From Nonomuraea candida (GTDB taxonomy: Bacteria > Actinomycetota > Actinomycetes > Streptosporangiales > Streptosporangiaceae), in contig NZ_JOAG01000014.1 in assembly GCF_000725485.1 (NCBI RefSeq), positions 111,915 to 175,914 of the forward strand: a stretch of 64,000 nt of DNA, written 5' to 3'. The position numbers were made by a program, and so were the translations under genes. A model generated the notes under the pieces. It was not told where the DNA came from and made no database searches. It saw nothing but the letters and a program-made list of their open reading frames with translations. The stretch's first letter is position 1, and every line of letters starts with the position of its first letter. Below, in pieces: positions 57,302 through 64,000 of this stretch.

Positions 57302-58024
57302 GTGGACGGCGGCGGCGGTGAGCTGAGCCTCGCCCCGCTGCCGCGGGCCTTCTTCGACCGGCCCTCCCACGAGGTGGCGCCCGACCTGCTCGGGCGCGTG
57401 CTCGTGCACGGCAGCGGGGCGGGCGCCGTCGCCGTACGCCTGACCGAGGTCGAGGCGTACGGCGGCCCGGGCGAGGACCCGGCGGCCCACACCTACCGGG
57501 GCAGGACGCCGCGCAACGCGGTCATGTTCGGCCCGCCCGGTCACCTGTACGTCTACTTCACCTACGGCATGCACTTCTGCGCCAACCTCGTCTGCCTGCC
57601 GGAGGGCTCCGGCTCGGCCGCGCTGCTGCGGGCGGGCGAGGTGGTGGCGGGCCTCGACCTGGCCCGCTCCCGCCGCACCTCCGGCGCCCGCCCGCCCGGG
57701 AGGCGGGTCCCGGACCGTGACCTGGCGCGCGGCCCCGCCCGGCTGGCCGTGGCGCTCGGGCTGCTCCGCGAGCACAACGGCCTCGACGCCATCCTCGAAG
57801 GCTCGTTCGCCGGCCGCCCGCACGACTCGCTCACCGTGCTGGAAGGCCGGCCGGCCGACCCCGGCCTGATCAGGTCAGGGCCCCGCACCGGCGTGTCGAC
57901 GGCCAGGGAGACCCCCTGGCGATTCTGGATCGACGGCGACCCGACCGTGTCGCCGTACCGTGCTCACGTGCCCCGGCGCCGCAACGCCGCGGCCACCTCC
58001 GTGGGGGAGGCGCCCAGCTCGTGA
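57302..58024 (+). CDS. mpg: 3-methyladenine DNA glycosylase (AAG/MPG family)
   Basis: The base-excision-repair enzyme removes alkylated purines. The family region covers [46 protein letters not shown] (with the catalytic Glu), and [23 protein letters not shown], with the intercalating Tyr/Phe region. The C-terminal part is [26 protein letters not shown] 57302 gives 240 residues, but no good ribosome site supports it. The open frame extends up to TTG 57125, nine bases after argH, which would add about 59 disordered Gly/Pro/Asp residues from 15-bp repeats. The 3' end overlaps the convergent PH-domain gene by 61 bases. Confidence 0.88.
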   Translation: MDGGGGELSLAPLPRAFFDRPSHEVAPDLLGRVLVHGSGAGAVAVRLTEVEAYGGPGEDPAAHTYRGRTPRNAVMFGPPGHLYVYFTYGMHFCANLVCLPEGSGSAALLRAGEVVAGLDLARSRRTSGARPPGRRVPDRDLARGPARLAVALGLLREHNGLDAILEGSFAGRPHDSLTVLEGRPADPGLIRSGPRTGVSTARETPWRFWIDGDPTVSPYRAHVPRRRNAAATSVGEAPSS

Positions 58025-58365
58025 GCGCTGAAGATGTGCAGGTTGTCCTCGGTGTCGATCTCGAGCATCTCGGTGCGCAAGCCCCACCGCCTGCGCACGT
58101 CCACCTTGATGTCCCAGATCTTCTCCCACGGCACGTGCCGCCTGCCCGCGAACCCGTGCACCACGGTGATGCCGCTCTCGTCGGCCGCCAGCCGTACGGG
58201 GACCAGCAGGTCACGCAGCCCCATCCCGCCCACCAGCAGGGTCGCGGGGACGGCCAGGACAACGCCCCGGAAATCGCCCTCGGCCCACCAGTAAACGCCG
58301 AGCCCGGCACACGCCAGAGCCCCTAAGATCTTGAAAACGGCCAGCTCGCGACGGACCCTCCACAT
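57964..58365 (-). CDS. Membrane-anchored bacterial PH-domain protein
   Basis: The protein has 133 residues. Two close hydrophobic segments (about 8-28 and 33-52: [34 protein letters not shown]) are followed by a small beta-rich domain. It reads [33 protein letters not shown] and [23 protein letters not shown], as in the bPH group of actinomycete membrane proteins. The role is unknown. ATG 58365 is chosen ([12 protein letters not shown]); starts at 58395 or 58401 are possible. It is convergent with the glycosylase gene, overlapping 61 bases, and divergent from tyrS with 86 bases between starts. Confidence 0.75.
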   Translation of the reverse strand: MWRVRRELAVFKILGALACAGLGVYWWAEGDFRGVVLAVPATLLVGGMGLRDLLVPVRLAADESGITVVHGFAGRRHVPWEKIWDIKVDVRRRWGLRTEMLEIDTEDNLHIFSAHELGASPTEVAAALRRRGT

Positions 58366-58451
58366 GGACACCCAGCGTATCCAAGTGGCGCGCATGCGCA
58401 CTGATCGGGCAGGCTGTAGGCATCCACTTCGACCAGGAAAGCCAGATCACC

Positions 58452-59717
58452 GTGACCGACATCATCGACGACCTCGCATGGCGAGGCCTGATCGCCCAGT
58501 CCACCGACCTCGACGCCCTGCGCGCGTCCATGGCCAAGGCGCCGATCACGGTCTATTCCGGCTTCGACCCCACCGCGCCGTCGCTGCACATCGGCCACTT
58601 CGTGCCGCTGCTGACGCTGCGCCGCTTCCAGCTCGCCGGGCACAACCCGATCGGCCTGGTCGGCGGCGCCACCGGACTGATCGGTGACCCCAGCGGACGC
58701 AACACCGAGCGCTCGCTCAACTCCACGGAGATCGTCGCCGAGTGGGTGGAGCGCCTGCGCGGCCAGGTCGGCAAGTTCCTCGACTTCGACACCCGGCCCA
58801 ACCCCGCCCGCCTGGTCAGCAACCTCGACTGGACCGGCGAGCTGAGCGCCATCGACTTCCTGCGCGACATCGGCAAGCACTTCCCGGTCAACCGCATGCT
58901 GGCCAGGGAGTCGGTCTCCGCCCGCCTGGCGGGGGAGGGGCTGAGCTACACCGAGTTCAGCTACCAGATCCTGCAGTCCAACGACTACCTGGAGCTCTAC
59001 CGGCGCTACAACTGCACGCTCCAGATCGGCGGCAGCGACCAGTGGGGCAACATCACCGCGGGCGCCGACCTGATCCGCCGCATCGAGGGCGGGCACGTCC
59101 ACGTGCTCACCCAGCCGCTCATCACCAAGGCCGACGGCACCAAGTTCGGCAAGACGGCGGGCGGCGCGCTCTGGCTCGACCCCGCGATGACCTCGCCGTA
59201 CGCCTTCTACCAGTACTTCCTCAACTCCGACGACCGTGACGTGATCCACTACCTCAAGGTGTTCACGTTCCGCGGCCGCGAGGAGATCGAGGCCCTGGAG
59301 AAGGCCGTCGCCGAGCGGCCCTTCGCCCGCGAGGCCCAGCGCACGCTGGCCGAGGACCTCACCGAGATGCTGCACGGCAGGCAGGAGCTGGACGCGGTGC
59401 TGGCCGCCTCCAAGGCCCTGTTCGGCCAGGGTGCGCTGGAGGAGCTGCCGGCCGCCACCCTCGGCGCGGCGCTGGCCGAGGTGCCCAAGGCCACGGTGCC
59501 CGCGCTCGGCGCGTCGTTCGTGGACCTGCTGGCCGACAGCGGCCTGGTGGAGTCCAAGTCGGCGGCCCGGAGGGCGGTGAAGGAGGGCGGGGCGTACCTC
59601 AACAACCGCAAGATCACCGACGAGTCCTACACGCCGACCGCCGACGACCTGCTGGGCGGGCGCTTCATGGTGCTGCGCCGCGGCAAGAAGTCGATCGGCG
59701 GCGTCGAGGTCGGCTGA
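58452..59717 (+). CDS. tyrS: Tyrosyl-tRNA synthetase
   Basis: Cytosolic class I synthetase charging tRNA-Tyr. Of 421 residues, the HIGH motif is in [13 protein letters not shown] near 43-55 and the KMSKS equivalent is KFGKT in [14 protein letters not shown] near 228-241. Tyrosine-binding segments include [10 protein letters not shown] and [16 protein letters not shown]-terminal S4 RNA-binding domain (about 355-421, [22 protein letters not shown]) is present. GTG 58452 is the start. The leader is short (under 90 bases), so a T-box element is not possible. A strong terminator follows. Confidence 0.96.
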   Translation: MTDIIDDLAWRGLIAQSTDLDALRASMAKAPITVYSGFDPTAPSLHIGHFVPLLTLRRFQLAGHNPIGLVGGATGLIGDPSGRNTERSLNSTEIVAEWVERLRGQVGKFLDFDTRPNPARLVSNLDWTGELSAIDFLRDIGKHFPVNRMLARESVSARLAGEGLSYTEFSYQILQSNDYLELYRRYNCTLQIGGSDQWGNITAGADLIRRIEGGHVHVLTQPLITKADGTKFGKTAGGALWLDPAMTSPYAFYQYFLNSDDRDVIHYLKVFTFRGREEIEALEKAVAERPFAREAQRTLAEDLTEMLHGRQELDAVLAASKALFGQGALEELPAATLGAALAEVPKATVPALGASFVDLLADSGLVESKSAARRAVKEGGAYLNNRKITDESYTPTADDLLGGRFMVLRRGKKSIGGVEVG

Positions 59718-59731
59718 CCTTCCGCACGACG

Positions 59732-59769
59732 AAGAGGCGGGCCTTCCCTCGCGGGGAGGCCCGCCTCTT
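59732..59769 (+). terminator. tyrS terminator
   Basis: AAGAGGCGGGCCT (59732-59744) pairs perfectly with AGGCCCGCCTCTT (59757-59769) and the loop can pair further. It lies 15 bases after the stop; a T-containing tail follows. Confidence 0.92.
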
Positions 59770-59875
59770 GGTGTGGTACGGGACCGGGCGGCTCGTCCGG
59801 GTCACCGGGCGCAGGTCATGGGAGTCGGCGGGTCCCCGGCGGGTCCTCGGCGGTTTCCGACGGTTTCCGGCGGGT

Positions 59876-61471
59876 TCACCGGCGGGTGAACAGCGCGACC
59901 GTCAGGCCCGGCAGATCCCCCGAGTGCTTGGCCATGCTGAGCTCGAACCCGGCCTCCTTCACCTCGCCCACCCGGTCGATGGAGTCACCTTCCAGGCCCG
60001 ACTGCTTCGTCCCGCGCCACACGACCCAAACCCGCTCACGCCCCTCCAGCGCCGCGGAGACATCGGAGCGCTCCGGATACCCGAACCCGTCAGGGTTGGG
60101 CGAATCCCCGGATCGCAGCACATCGACCGGCATGAGGGAATCGGCGTAGTAGTCGAAGCCGGCGCGCAGCGGGCTCTGCCCGTAGACGATCCCGTCATCC
60201 GGCTCGGCCTTGATCACGCGCAACGCCCACGGGATGTTCTCGAACCGCCCGTTCTCCTCCCGTACCTCCACGTGCTCGGGGATGGCCAGCGCGCACCCGA
60301 GCGCCACGACCGCCACCCCCGCCACGACGTGGAAGCGGGGCAGGCAGGCCACCGCCAGCCCGGCCAGGAGGGACAGCGCGGGGGCGGTCACGAAGAGGTA
60401 CCGGTCCACGTACGCCGGCGTCACCAGCCACGACACCAGCAGCAACAACACCGGCGGCAACACCAGCCACCCCACCAGCACCGCCGCCCAAACCCGGCCA
60501 CCGGGCCCGTCCAGCCCGCCACGACCATGGGAAGCATCCCGGCCGCGGAGACCATTCCGGCCGCGGAGACCCTCACGATCCTGAAGACCATCAGGGCCGT
60601 GGAAACGCTCGCGACCCTGAAGACCATCGGGGCCATGGTGACCGGCGCGGCCGTGGGCCTGCCGGAACAACAGCGCCGCCCCGGCCAGCGCCATCGCGAA
60701 CAACACGACCCCGAGCCAGGTCGTCCCCGCCGCCATCTTGGGGAACTTGAGCCACACCTCCGGCCCCCGCTCGGGGATCCAGCTGATGGCATGCCGCTCC
60801 CCGTACCCGATCAGGCCCAGCACGGCGGCGGGCACGGACCCGACGGCCAGCGCAGCCAGCATCCGCACCGCGTGGGCCCGGCGCAGCAGCAGGAGCTGGG
60901 CGGGCAGGACGAGCACCGCGAACAGGTGCGTGGAGCACACGAGCGCGACCGCCACCCCGTACGCCACCCACCGCCGGAGGACGGGCCGCTCGATCGCCCG
61001 GTGCAGCGACCAGAACGCGAACACCACCGCGGCCGCCGCGAACGCGTACGACCTGGCGAAAGCCCCGTAGTAGGACACCGACGGCAGGATCGCGAAGACG
61101 CCGGCCGCGATCACCCCCGCCCGGACGCTGTGCAGACGCCGCCCCAGATCGGCCAGCAGCCAGGCCGCCACCCCGATTGCCACCGCCGACGGCAGCCGCA
61201 ACCACAGCTCCGCCATGCCCGCCTTCACCCAGAGGTGCATGAACAGGTAGTACGGCAGGAAGTGCCCGTCAATGTGCCGGGCCAGCTCGAACATCCCCGG
61301 CAACGACCGGGTGGCGGCGCTGATCGTGGCGAGCTCGTCGCCGTTCAGCGTGGCGGCGCCCGTGCCGGAGAACGCGGCGAGCCCGGCGAGCAGACCCATC
61401 CACCATGGCGCTGACGTGCGCAGACGTTGGGCGGGACGAGCTGGGGGAGCTAGTGTGGCGGCAGTGGTCAC
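59876..61471 (-). CDS. Membrane glycosyltransferase, GT39/PMT-like
   Basis: The polytopic protein has 531 residues and about ten TM segments. It resembles dolichyl- or polyprenyl-phosphate-sugar-dependent transferases of the GT39/ArnT type. The catalytic Asp-Glu of the first extracytoplasmic loop is seen in LNGDELATISAATRSLPG (about residues 45-62), and ARHIDGHFLPYYLFMHLWV is characteristic. A long loop near residues 275-330 consists of Gly/Asp/Arg repeats (HGPDGLQ units) and is probably an expansion. The C-terminal soluble domain (about 430-531) ends in KHSGDLPGLTVALFTRR. GTG 61471 (VTTAATLAPPARP) is preferred; GTG 61519 is possible. Acceptor and donor are unknown. Confidence 0.82.
   Translation of the reverse strand: MTTAATLAPPARPAQRLRTSAPWWMGLLAGLAAFSGTGAATLNGDELATISAATRSLPGMFELARHIDGHFLPYYLFMHLWVKAGMAELWLRLPSAVAIGVAAWLLADLGRRLHSVRAGVIAAGVFAILPSVSYYGAFARSYAFAAAAVVFAFWSLHRAIERPVLRRWVAYGVAVALVCSTHLFAVLVLPAQLLLLRRAHAVRMLAALAVGSVPAAVLGLIGYGERHAISWIPERGPEVWLKFPKMAAGTTWLGVVLFAMALAGAALLFRQAHGRAGHHGPDGLQGRERFHGPDGLQDREGLRGRNGLRGRDASHGRGGLDGPGGRVWAAVLVGWLVLPPVLLLLVSWLVTPAYVDRYLFVTAPALSLLAGLAVACLPRFHVVAGVAVVALGCALAIPEHVEVREENGRFENIPWALRVIKAEPDDGIVYGQSPLRAGFDYYADSLMPVDVLRSGDSPNPDGFGYPERSDVSAALEGRERVWVVWRGTKQSGLEGDSIDRVGEVKEAGFELSMAKHSGDLPGLTVALFTRR
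60496..60660. repeat. Degenerate repeats coding the loop of the glycosyltransferase
   Basis: Units of about 21 bp (CTGAAGACCATC-GGGCC and CCGGCCGCGGAGACC types) recur several times and encode collagen-like GPDGLQ/GRNGLRG residues between two TM blocks. Borders are approximate. Confidence 0.65.
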
Positions 61472-61667
61472 CGGGGCAGGATACGCGGCATGGGGCGGGT
61501 TCACGGCGAATGTGATCACCTTGGCCCTCTGGCGCGGGTGCGACAGAGACCCTTCTCCGCCCGTCAGACCTCCGAGCTCTCCCCGCGACTTTCGGACAAC
61601 CCGTACCGTGCAGGACTGACGCGAACCCACACCCCCGCCCGCCCGGAAACCGTCGCCTACCGCAACC

Positions 61668-61830
61668 TGGGAACCGTCGTGCACGGCAGCCGACCCCGAG
61701 CCCCATCTGCCTGGGAACAGGTCGTGCCCGCCAGCGGCCCGAGCCCTGTCCGCCCGGGAACCGTCGCGCACGGCAGCCGACCCCGAACCCTGTCCGTCTG
61801 GGAACCGTTGTGCACCGCGGTCGGCCCCCG
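61668..61830. repeat. About four 44-bp degenerate tandem repeats in the gap 61472-61892
   Basis: Each unit begins with GGGAACC/GGGAACA followed by GTCGTGCACGGCAGCCGACC and ends with CCTGTCCGTCT-like sequence. Units start near 61669, 61713, 61756 and 61799. A weaker fifth copy may precede them. The rest of this 421-bp gap shows no gene. Confidence 0.75.
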
Positions 61831-61892
61831 CGCCCCTTCTCATCCGTAGCCGACTTCGCCCCTGACTTCCATGGCTCAGTGGCAGGCTTCGT

Positions 61893-62276
61893 TCACTGCT
61901 GGGTGGTGCGCGTCGGCTTCATCACGATCACCACCCGCCGCTCGGCGTCGCCGACGGGCCGCTCGTACTCCAGCCCGTACCGATCGGCCAGCACGTCGAA
62001 GAAGTCACCCGACGGATCCGCCTCCACCCGCTCGACGACCCCGCGGATCTCCAGATAGCGGTACGGCTGCTCCGGGTCGTTGATGGAGACCGCGACATGC
62101 GGGTTCTCCAGGACGTTCACGCACTTGCGCCGATCGGTCGTGGTCGTGAACCGCAGGTGCTCACCGTCCCAGACCGTCCAGACGGGATTCACGTGAGGCG
62201 TGCCGTCGGGCGCGATCGTGGCCAGGTGGGCGAAGAGCGGCCTGGTCAGCAGGTCGAGGTGGCTTTCCGGAATCAT
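61893..62276 (-). CDS. PPOX-class (F420- or FMN-dependent) oxidoreductase
   Basis: The 127-residue split-barrel flavin- or F420-binding protein reads LLTRPLFAHLATIAPDGTPHVNPVWTVWDGEHLRF, then TDRRKCVNVLENPHVAVSINDPEQPYRYLEIRGVVE. These are the typical strands of the pyridoxamine-oxidase-like family. Actinomycete members of this length are mostly F420-dependent reductases (TIGR03618-like), but the cofactor cannot be decided here. AAAGGG precedes ATG 62276. It is divergent from a MarR gene, and a perfect 18-bp palindrome lies between them. Confidence 0.88.
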   Translation of the reverse strand: MIPESHLDLLTRPLFAHLATIAPDGTPHVNPVWTVWDGEHLRFTTTTDRRKCVNVLENPHVAVSINDPEQPYRYLEIRGVVERVEADPSGDFFDVLADRYGLEYERPVGDAERRVVIVMKPTRTTQQ

Positions 62277-62331
62277 CGTCGCGCCCTTTCTCGGCTTCCC
62301 CGAGCTGCCGATCAGCTCGGACTCGGGCACA

Positions 62332-62349
62332 TTATCAAAGCTTTGATAA
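62332..62349. promoter_or_regulatory. Perfect 18-bp palindrome, MarR operator
   Basis: TTATCAAAGCTTTGATAA is completely symmetrical and A/T-rich in a GC-rich region. It lies 56 bases before the PPOX gene and 45 before the marR start, so one site can control both genes. Confidence 0.85.
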
Positions 62350-62393
62350 CCATCAACACTGGAAGGAGGATCTGAGGTTGTACTCTCGGCGCC

Positions 62394-62837
62394 ATGGGGA
62401 TGCCTGCGGACGAACGCCTCGGCCTGGACATCAAGCGCGCCGAACAGGCCCTGATCGCCGCGAAACAGGTCGCCGTACGGCCGGCGGGACTGACCGTTCC
62501 CCAGTACGCGGCCCTGCTCGCCCTCTCCGACAGCCCCGGCATCTCGGGAGCGGCGCTGGCCCGCGCGTGCCTGGTGACTCCGCAGGCCATGACCGTGGTG
62601 CTCAAGAACCTGGAGGAACGCGGGCTGGTCGAGCGTTCGCCGCACCCGTGGCACCGCAACGTCCTGGAGATCCGGCTCACGGAGACCGGGCAGGCGGCGC
62701 TGCGACTGGCCGACGAGCGGGCCGTGGTGATCGAGCGGGCGATCGCCGCCGAGCTCAGCCCCGAGGAGCGGGACCTCCTGCGCGACCTGCTGGCCCGCTG
62801 CAACGAAGCCATCACCCGCGCCACCTCCGAACTGTGA
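62394..62837 (+). CDS. MarR-family regulator
   Basis: The 147-residue cytosolic dimeric regulator has a winged helix (LTVPQYAALLALSDSPGISGAALARACLVTPQAMTVVLKNLEERGLVERS, about 33-82). The wing follows (HPWHRNVLEIRLTETGQAAL), and then the C-terminal dimerisation helix (LSPEERDLLRDLLARCNEAI). ATG 62394 is used, with ATG 62400 a possible start; no ribosome site is close. It is divergent from the PPOX gene and very likely binds the palindrome at 62332-62349. The inducer is unknown. Confidence 0.88.
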   Translation: MGMPADERLGLDIKRAEQALIAAKQVAVRPAGLTVPQYAALLALSDSPGISGAALARACLVTPQAMTVVLKNLEERGLVERSPHPWHRNVLEIRLTETGQAALRLADERAVVIERAIAAELSPEERDLLRDLLARCNEAITRATSEL

Positions 62838-63560
62838 CCCGCCCCCGGCACTCCCGTTTGCGACGGCACTCCTGCCTCGCGGCGGCACTCCTGTGACGCT
62901 TCCGTCCTGTGACGGCGCTTCTGTCTTGCGGTGGCGCTCCCGCCTTGCGGTGGTGCCTGCACCTCACGCGCTTGCCTTCGCATCCGCCATGTCGCGCGCC
63001 CTTGACTCCGCATCCGGCGCCTCGGGTTCACGGCCTCAACTCCGCATGCGGCACCTCACGCCTGACCTCGCGTCCCGGACTTCGCGCTCTTGCCCCGCGT
63101 CCGGGACCCTGCACTCTTGCCCCGTGCCCTTGCTCCACTCCCGGGACTTCGCGTCCTTATCTCGCGCCCGGTGCCTCGCACCCCAGGCTTTGCGTCCAGA
63201 CCTCATGCCCCTGGCATTGCGTCCGGTACTTCGTGCCTCGCGCTCTTCACCCCCCATATCCGGAACTTCCCGATGACCTTGACTCGGCACCTTCCACGCA
63301 CTCGGCACCTTCCGCGCGAAGCTCCTGTCCGGCATCACCTCCCGCCCCGCGTTGTGCACCCCGACATCCGTCAGAGGTTCTGCAACCGGTGCCCAGCCGA
63401 GTTGAGCGGTAGGAGGCCGGCACCCCGGCGGCCTTCCAGCACTCCGCCCGCCCATGCCGGCCGGCGGTCCTCCGCCACGACCTGCTCACACCCCACGACG
63501 CCAGGGGGCGGACAGCCGCGCCGCGCGGGGCGATTTGACGTGTCGCGGATCGCGACCTAA
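62838..63560. other. Non-coding pyrimidine-rich region with degenerate repeats
   Basis: The plus strand is C/T-rich, with recurring pieces such as GCGTCCGGGAC, CTTGCCCCG, CTCGCGCTC and GGCACTCCTG. A clear 18-bp pair is CTCGGCACCTTCC(A/G)CGC(A/G) near 63283-63318. Open frames here have odd composition and no family resemblance, so no gene is called. Bases 63561-63719 up to the rRNA promoters show nothing clear. Confidence 0.6.
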
Positions 63561-63719
63561 TCTTTCACTTCGCCCGGGGAGGTGAGCCGGACGCCGATCA
63601 GGCGGACGGGCCCCCAGGGCAAGCCCCTTGAAACAACCGAGCCACCCGGCAGAGCCGCTTCGGCGTGCTTCCGCTTGGGGCGGTTTCTGGGCATGCCGAG
63701 GACACCGAAAATCGGTTGA

Positions 63720-63749
63720 TTCGACATAGTCCGGATGCCACGGTAAGTT
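63720..63749 (+). promoter_or_regulatory. Candidate upstream rRNA promoter
   Basis: TTCGAC (63720-63725), 18 bases, TAAGTT (63744-63749). Spacing and form match the second promoter 100 bases downstream. Confidence 0.5.
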
Positions 63750-63819
63750 ACGAGGGTTGCCTCGGAGCCGGGGCACACAATCTTGGAAGATCGGATCGCT
63801 TCCCGGCAAACCGCCGGAT

Positions 63820-63849
63820 TTGACACGAAGCGAGACAATCTGATAAGAT
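63820..63849 (+). promoter_or_regulatory. rRNA operon promoter
   Basis: TTGACA (63820-63825), 18 bases, TAAGAT (63844-63849). This is a near-consensus pair, the best in the window, as expected for an rRNA operon. The start should be near 63856. Confidence 0.75.
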
Positions 63850-63855
63850 TGAGGA

Positions 63856-64000
63856 GAACGAGATAGCGCCTCCGGGCCGGTTCACCGCAAGTGAACCTGG
63901 TGAGGAAGTACGCGTCCGTTTCTTGAGAACTCAACAGTGTGTTAAAAGCCAGTGCATGATGCACAACCCCGTCATTGATTTGACGGATTCCTTTGGTTGA
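63856..64000 (+). other. Leader of an rRNA operon (16S gene begins beyond the window)
   Basis: The segment contains a 7-bp hairpin (GGTTCAC 63879-63885, GTGAACC 63891-63897). It also has the phrase TTCTTGAGAACTCAACAGTG (63920-63939), which is typical of actinobacterial 16S leaders and their antitermination/processing region. The 16S start (AGAGTTTGATCCTGG) is not reached. No protein gene is supported in either strand. Confidence 0.8.

Noticed and set aside
58366..58451. T-box riboswitch before tyrS
   Set aside because: Fewer than 90 bases separate the divergent starts, too short for a T-box, and no specifier or antiterminator structure is seen.
63557..63964. Minus-strand ORF opposite the rRNA leader
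   Set aside because: It is antisense to promoters and the 16S leader and has no recognisable family; such ORFs are a frequent artefact near rRNA operons.

Overview
The window is very GC-rich actinobacterial DNA: tightly packed genes, strong third-position G/C, GTG and TTG starts, and many 4-bp stop/start overlaps. The mix of a GH10-Fn3-CBM2 xylanase, a GH42 enzyme with a rhamnose pathway, an arginine operon ending in argR and argH, and an rRNA-operon leader at the right edge suggests a filamentous actinomycete, probably Streptosporangiales (Nonomuraea-like). That placement is inference, since no 16S sequence is inside the window.

Left part (1-12 kb). The end of an unknown gene is followed by a decayed mobile segment: two nearly identical 35-bp inverted repeats (141-175 and 1906-1940) enclose an IS5-like transposase remnant, an SDR gene and a cytochrome P450 remnant. 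Next come a frameshifted epimerase/alpha-beta-hydrolase fusion with its TetR repressor (shared operator-like motif upstream of both), an MFS exporter, a SnoaL-like protein, a small membrane protein, an acyl-CoA synthetase, a secreted xylanase with CGAAACTTTCG-type boxes, a lamin-tail-domain secreted protein and a holin-like membrane protein.

12-34 kb. A GH38 alpha-mannosidase, a very large secreted subtilisin-like protease, a TetR/SDR pair and a sensor-domain membrane protein precede a seven-gene minus-strand operon (SBP, two permeases, MurQ, AnmK, beta-lactamase-fold hydrolase, fused ABC ATPase). All six junctions in it are 4-bp overlaps, and a divergent MurR/RpiR-type regulator lies at its head. 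It reads as an ABC-fed muropeptide/anhydro-MurNAc recycling system. A sulfotransferase, a Tat-type sulfatase and a PGRP-like amidase behind two perfect palindromes follow.

34-50 kb. A NUDIX-like gene sits beside a formate dehydrogenase operon (Cys-type catalytic subunit, 4Fe-4S subunit, NrfD-like membrane subunit). That operon contains two very short coupled ORFs (15 and 37 codons) that are easily missed. Next is an L-rhamnose locus: rhaB and a LacI regulator on the minus strand, and a Gfo/Idh oxidoreductase, GH42 beta-galactosidase, rhaM, rhaI and an aldolase-dehydrogenase fusion on the plus strand. Six related AAACGT-centred operator-like sites are spread through it.

50-64 kb. The arginine operon argC-J-B-D-F-R-H (argG absent) has a plausible promoter and ARG-box region, and runs into a 3-methyladenine DNA glycosylase. 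A PH-domain protein, tyrS with a strong terminator, a GT39-type membrane glycosyltransferase with a repeat-derived loop, a PPOX-family enzyme and a divergent MarR regulator around a perfect 18-bp palindrome follow. The last 1.1 kb holds degenerate pyrimidine-rich repeats and then the promoters and leader of an rRNA operon whose 16S gene starts just beyond the window.
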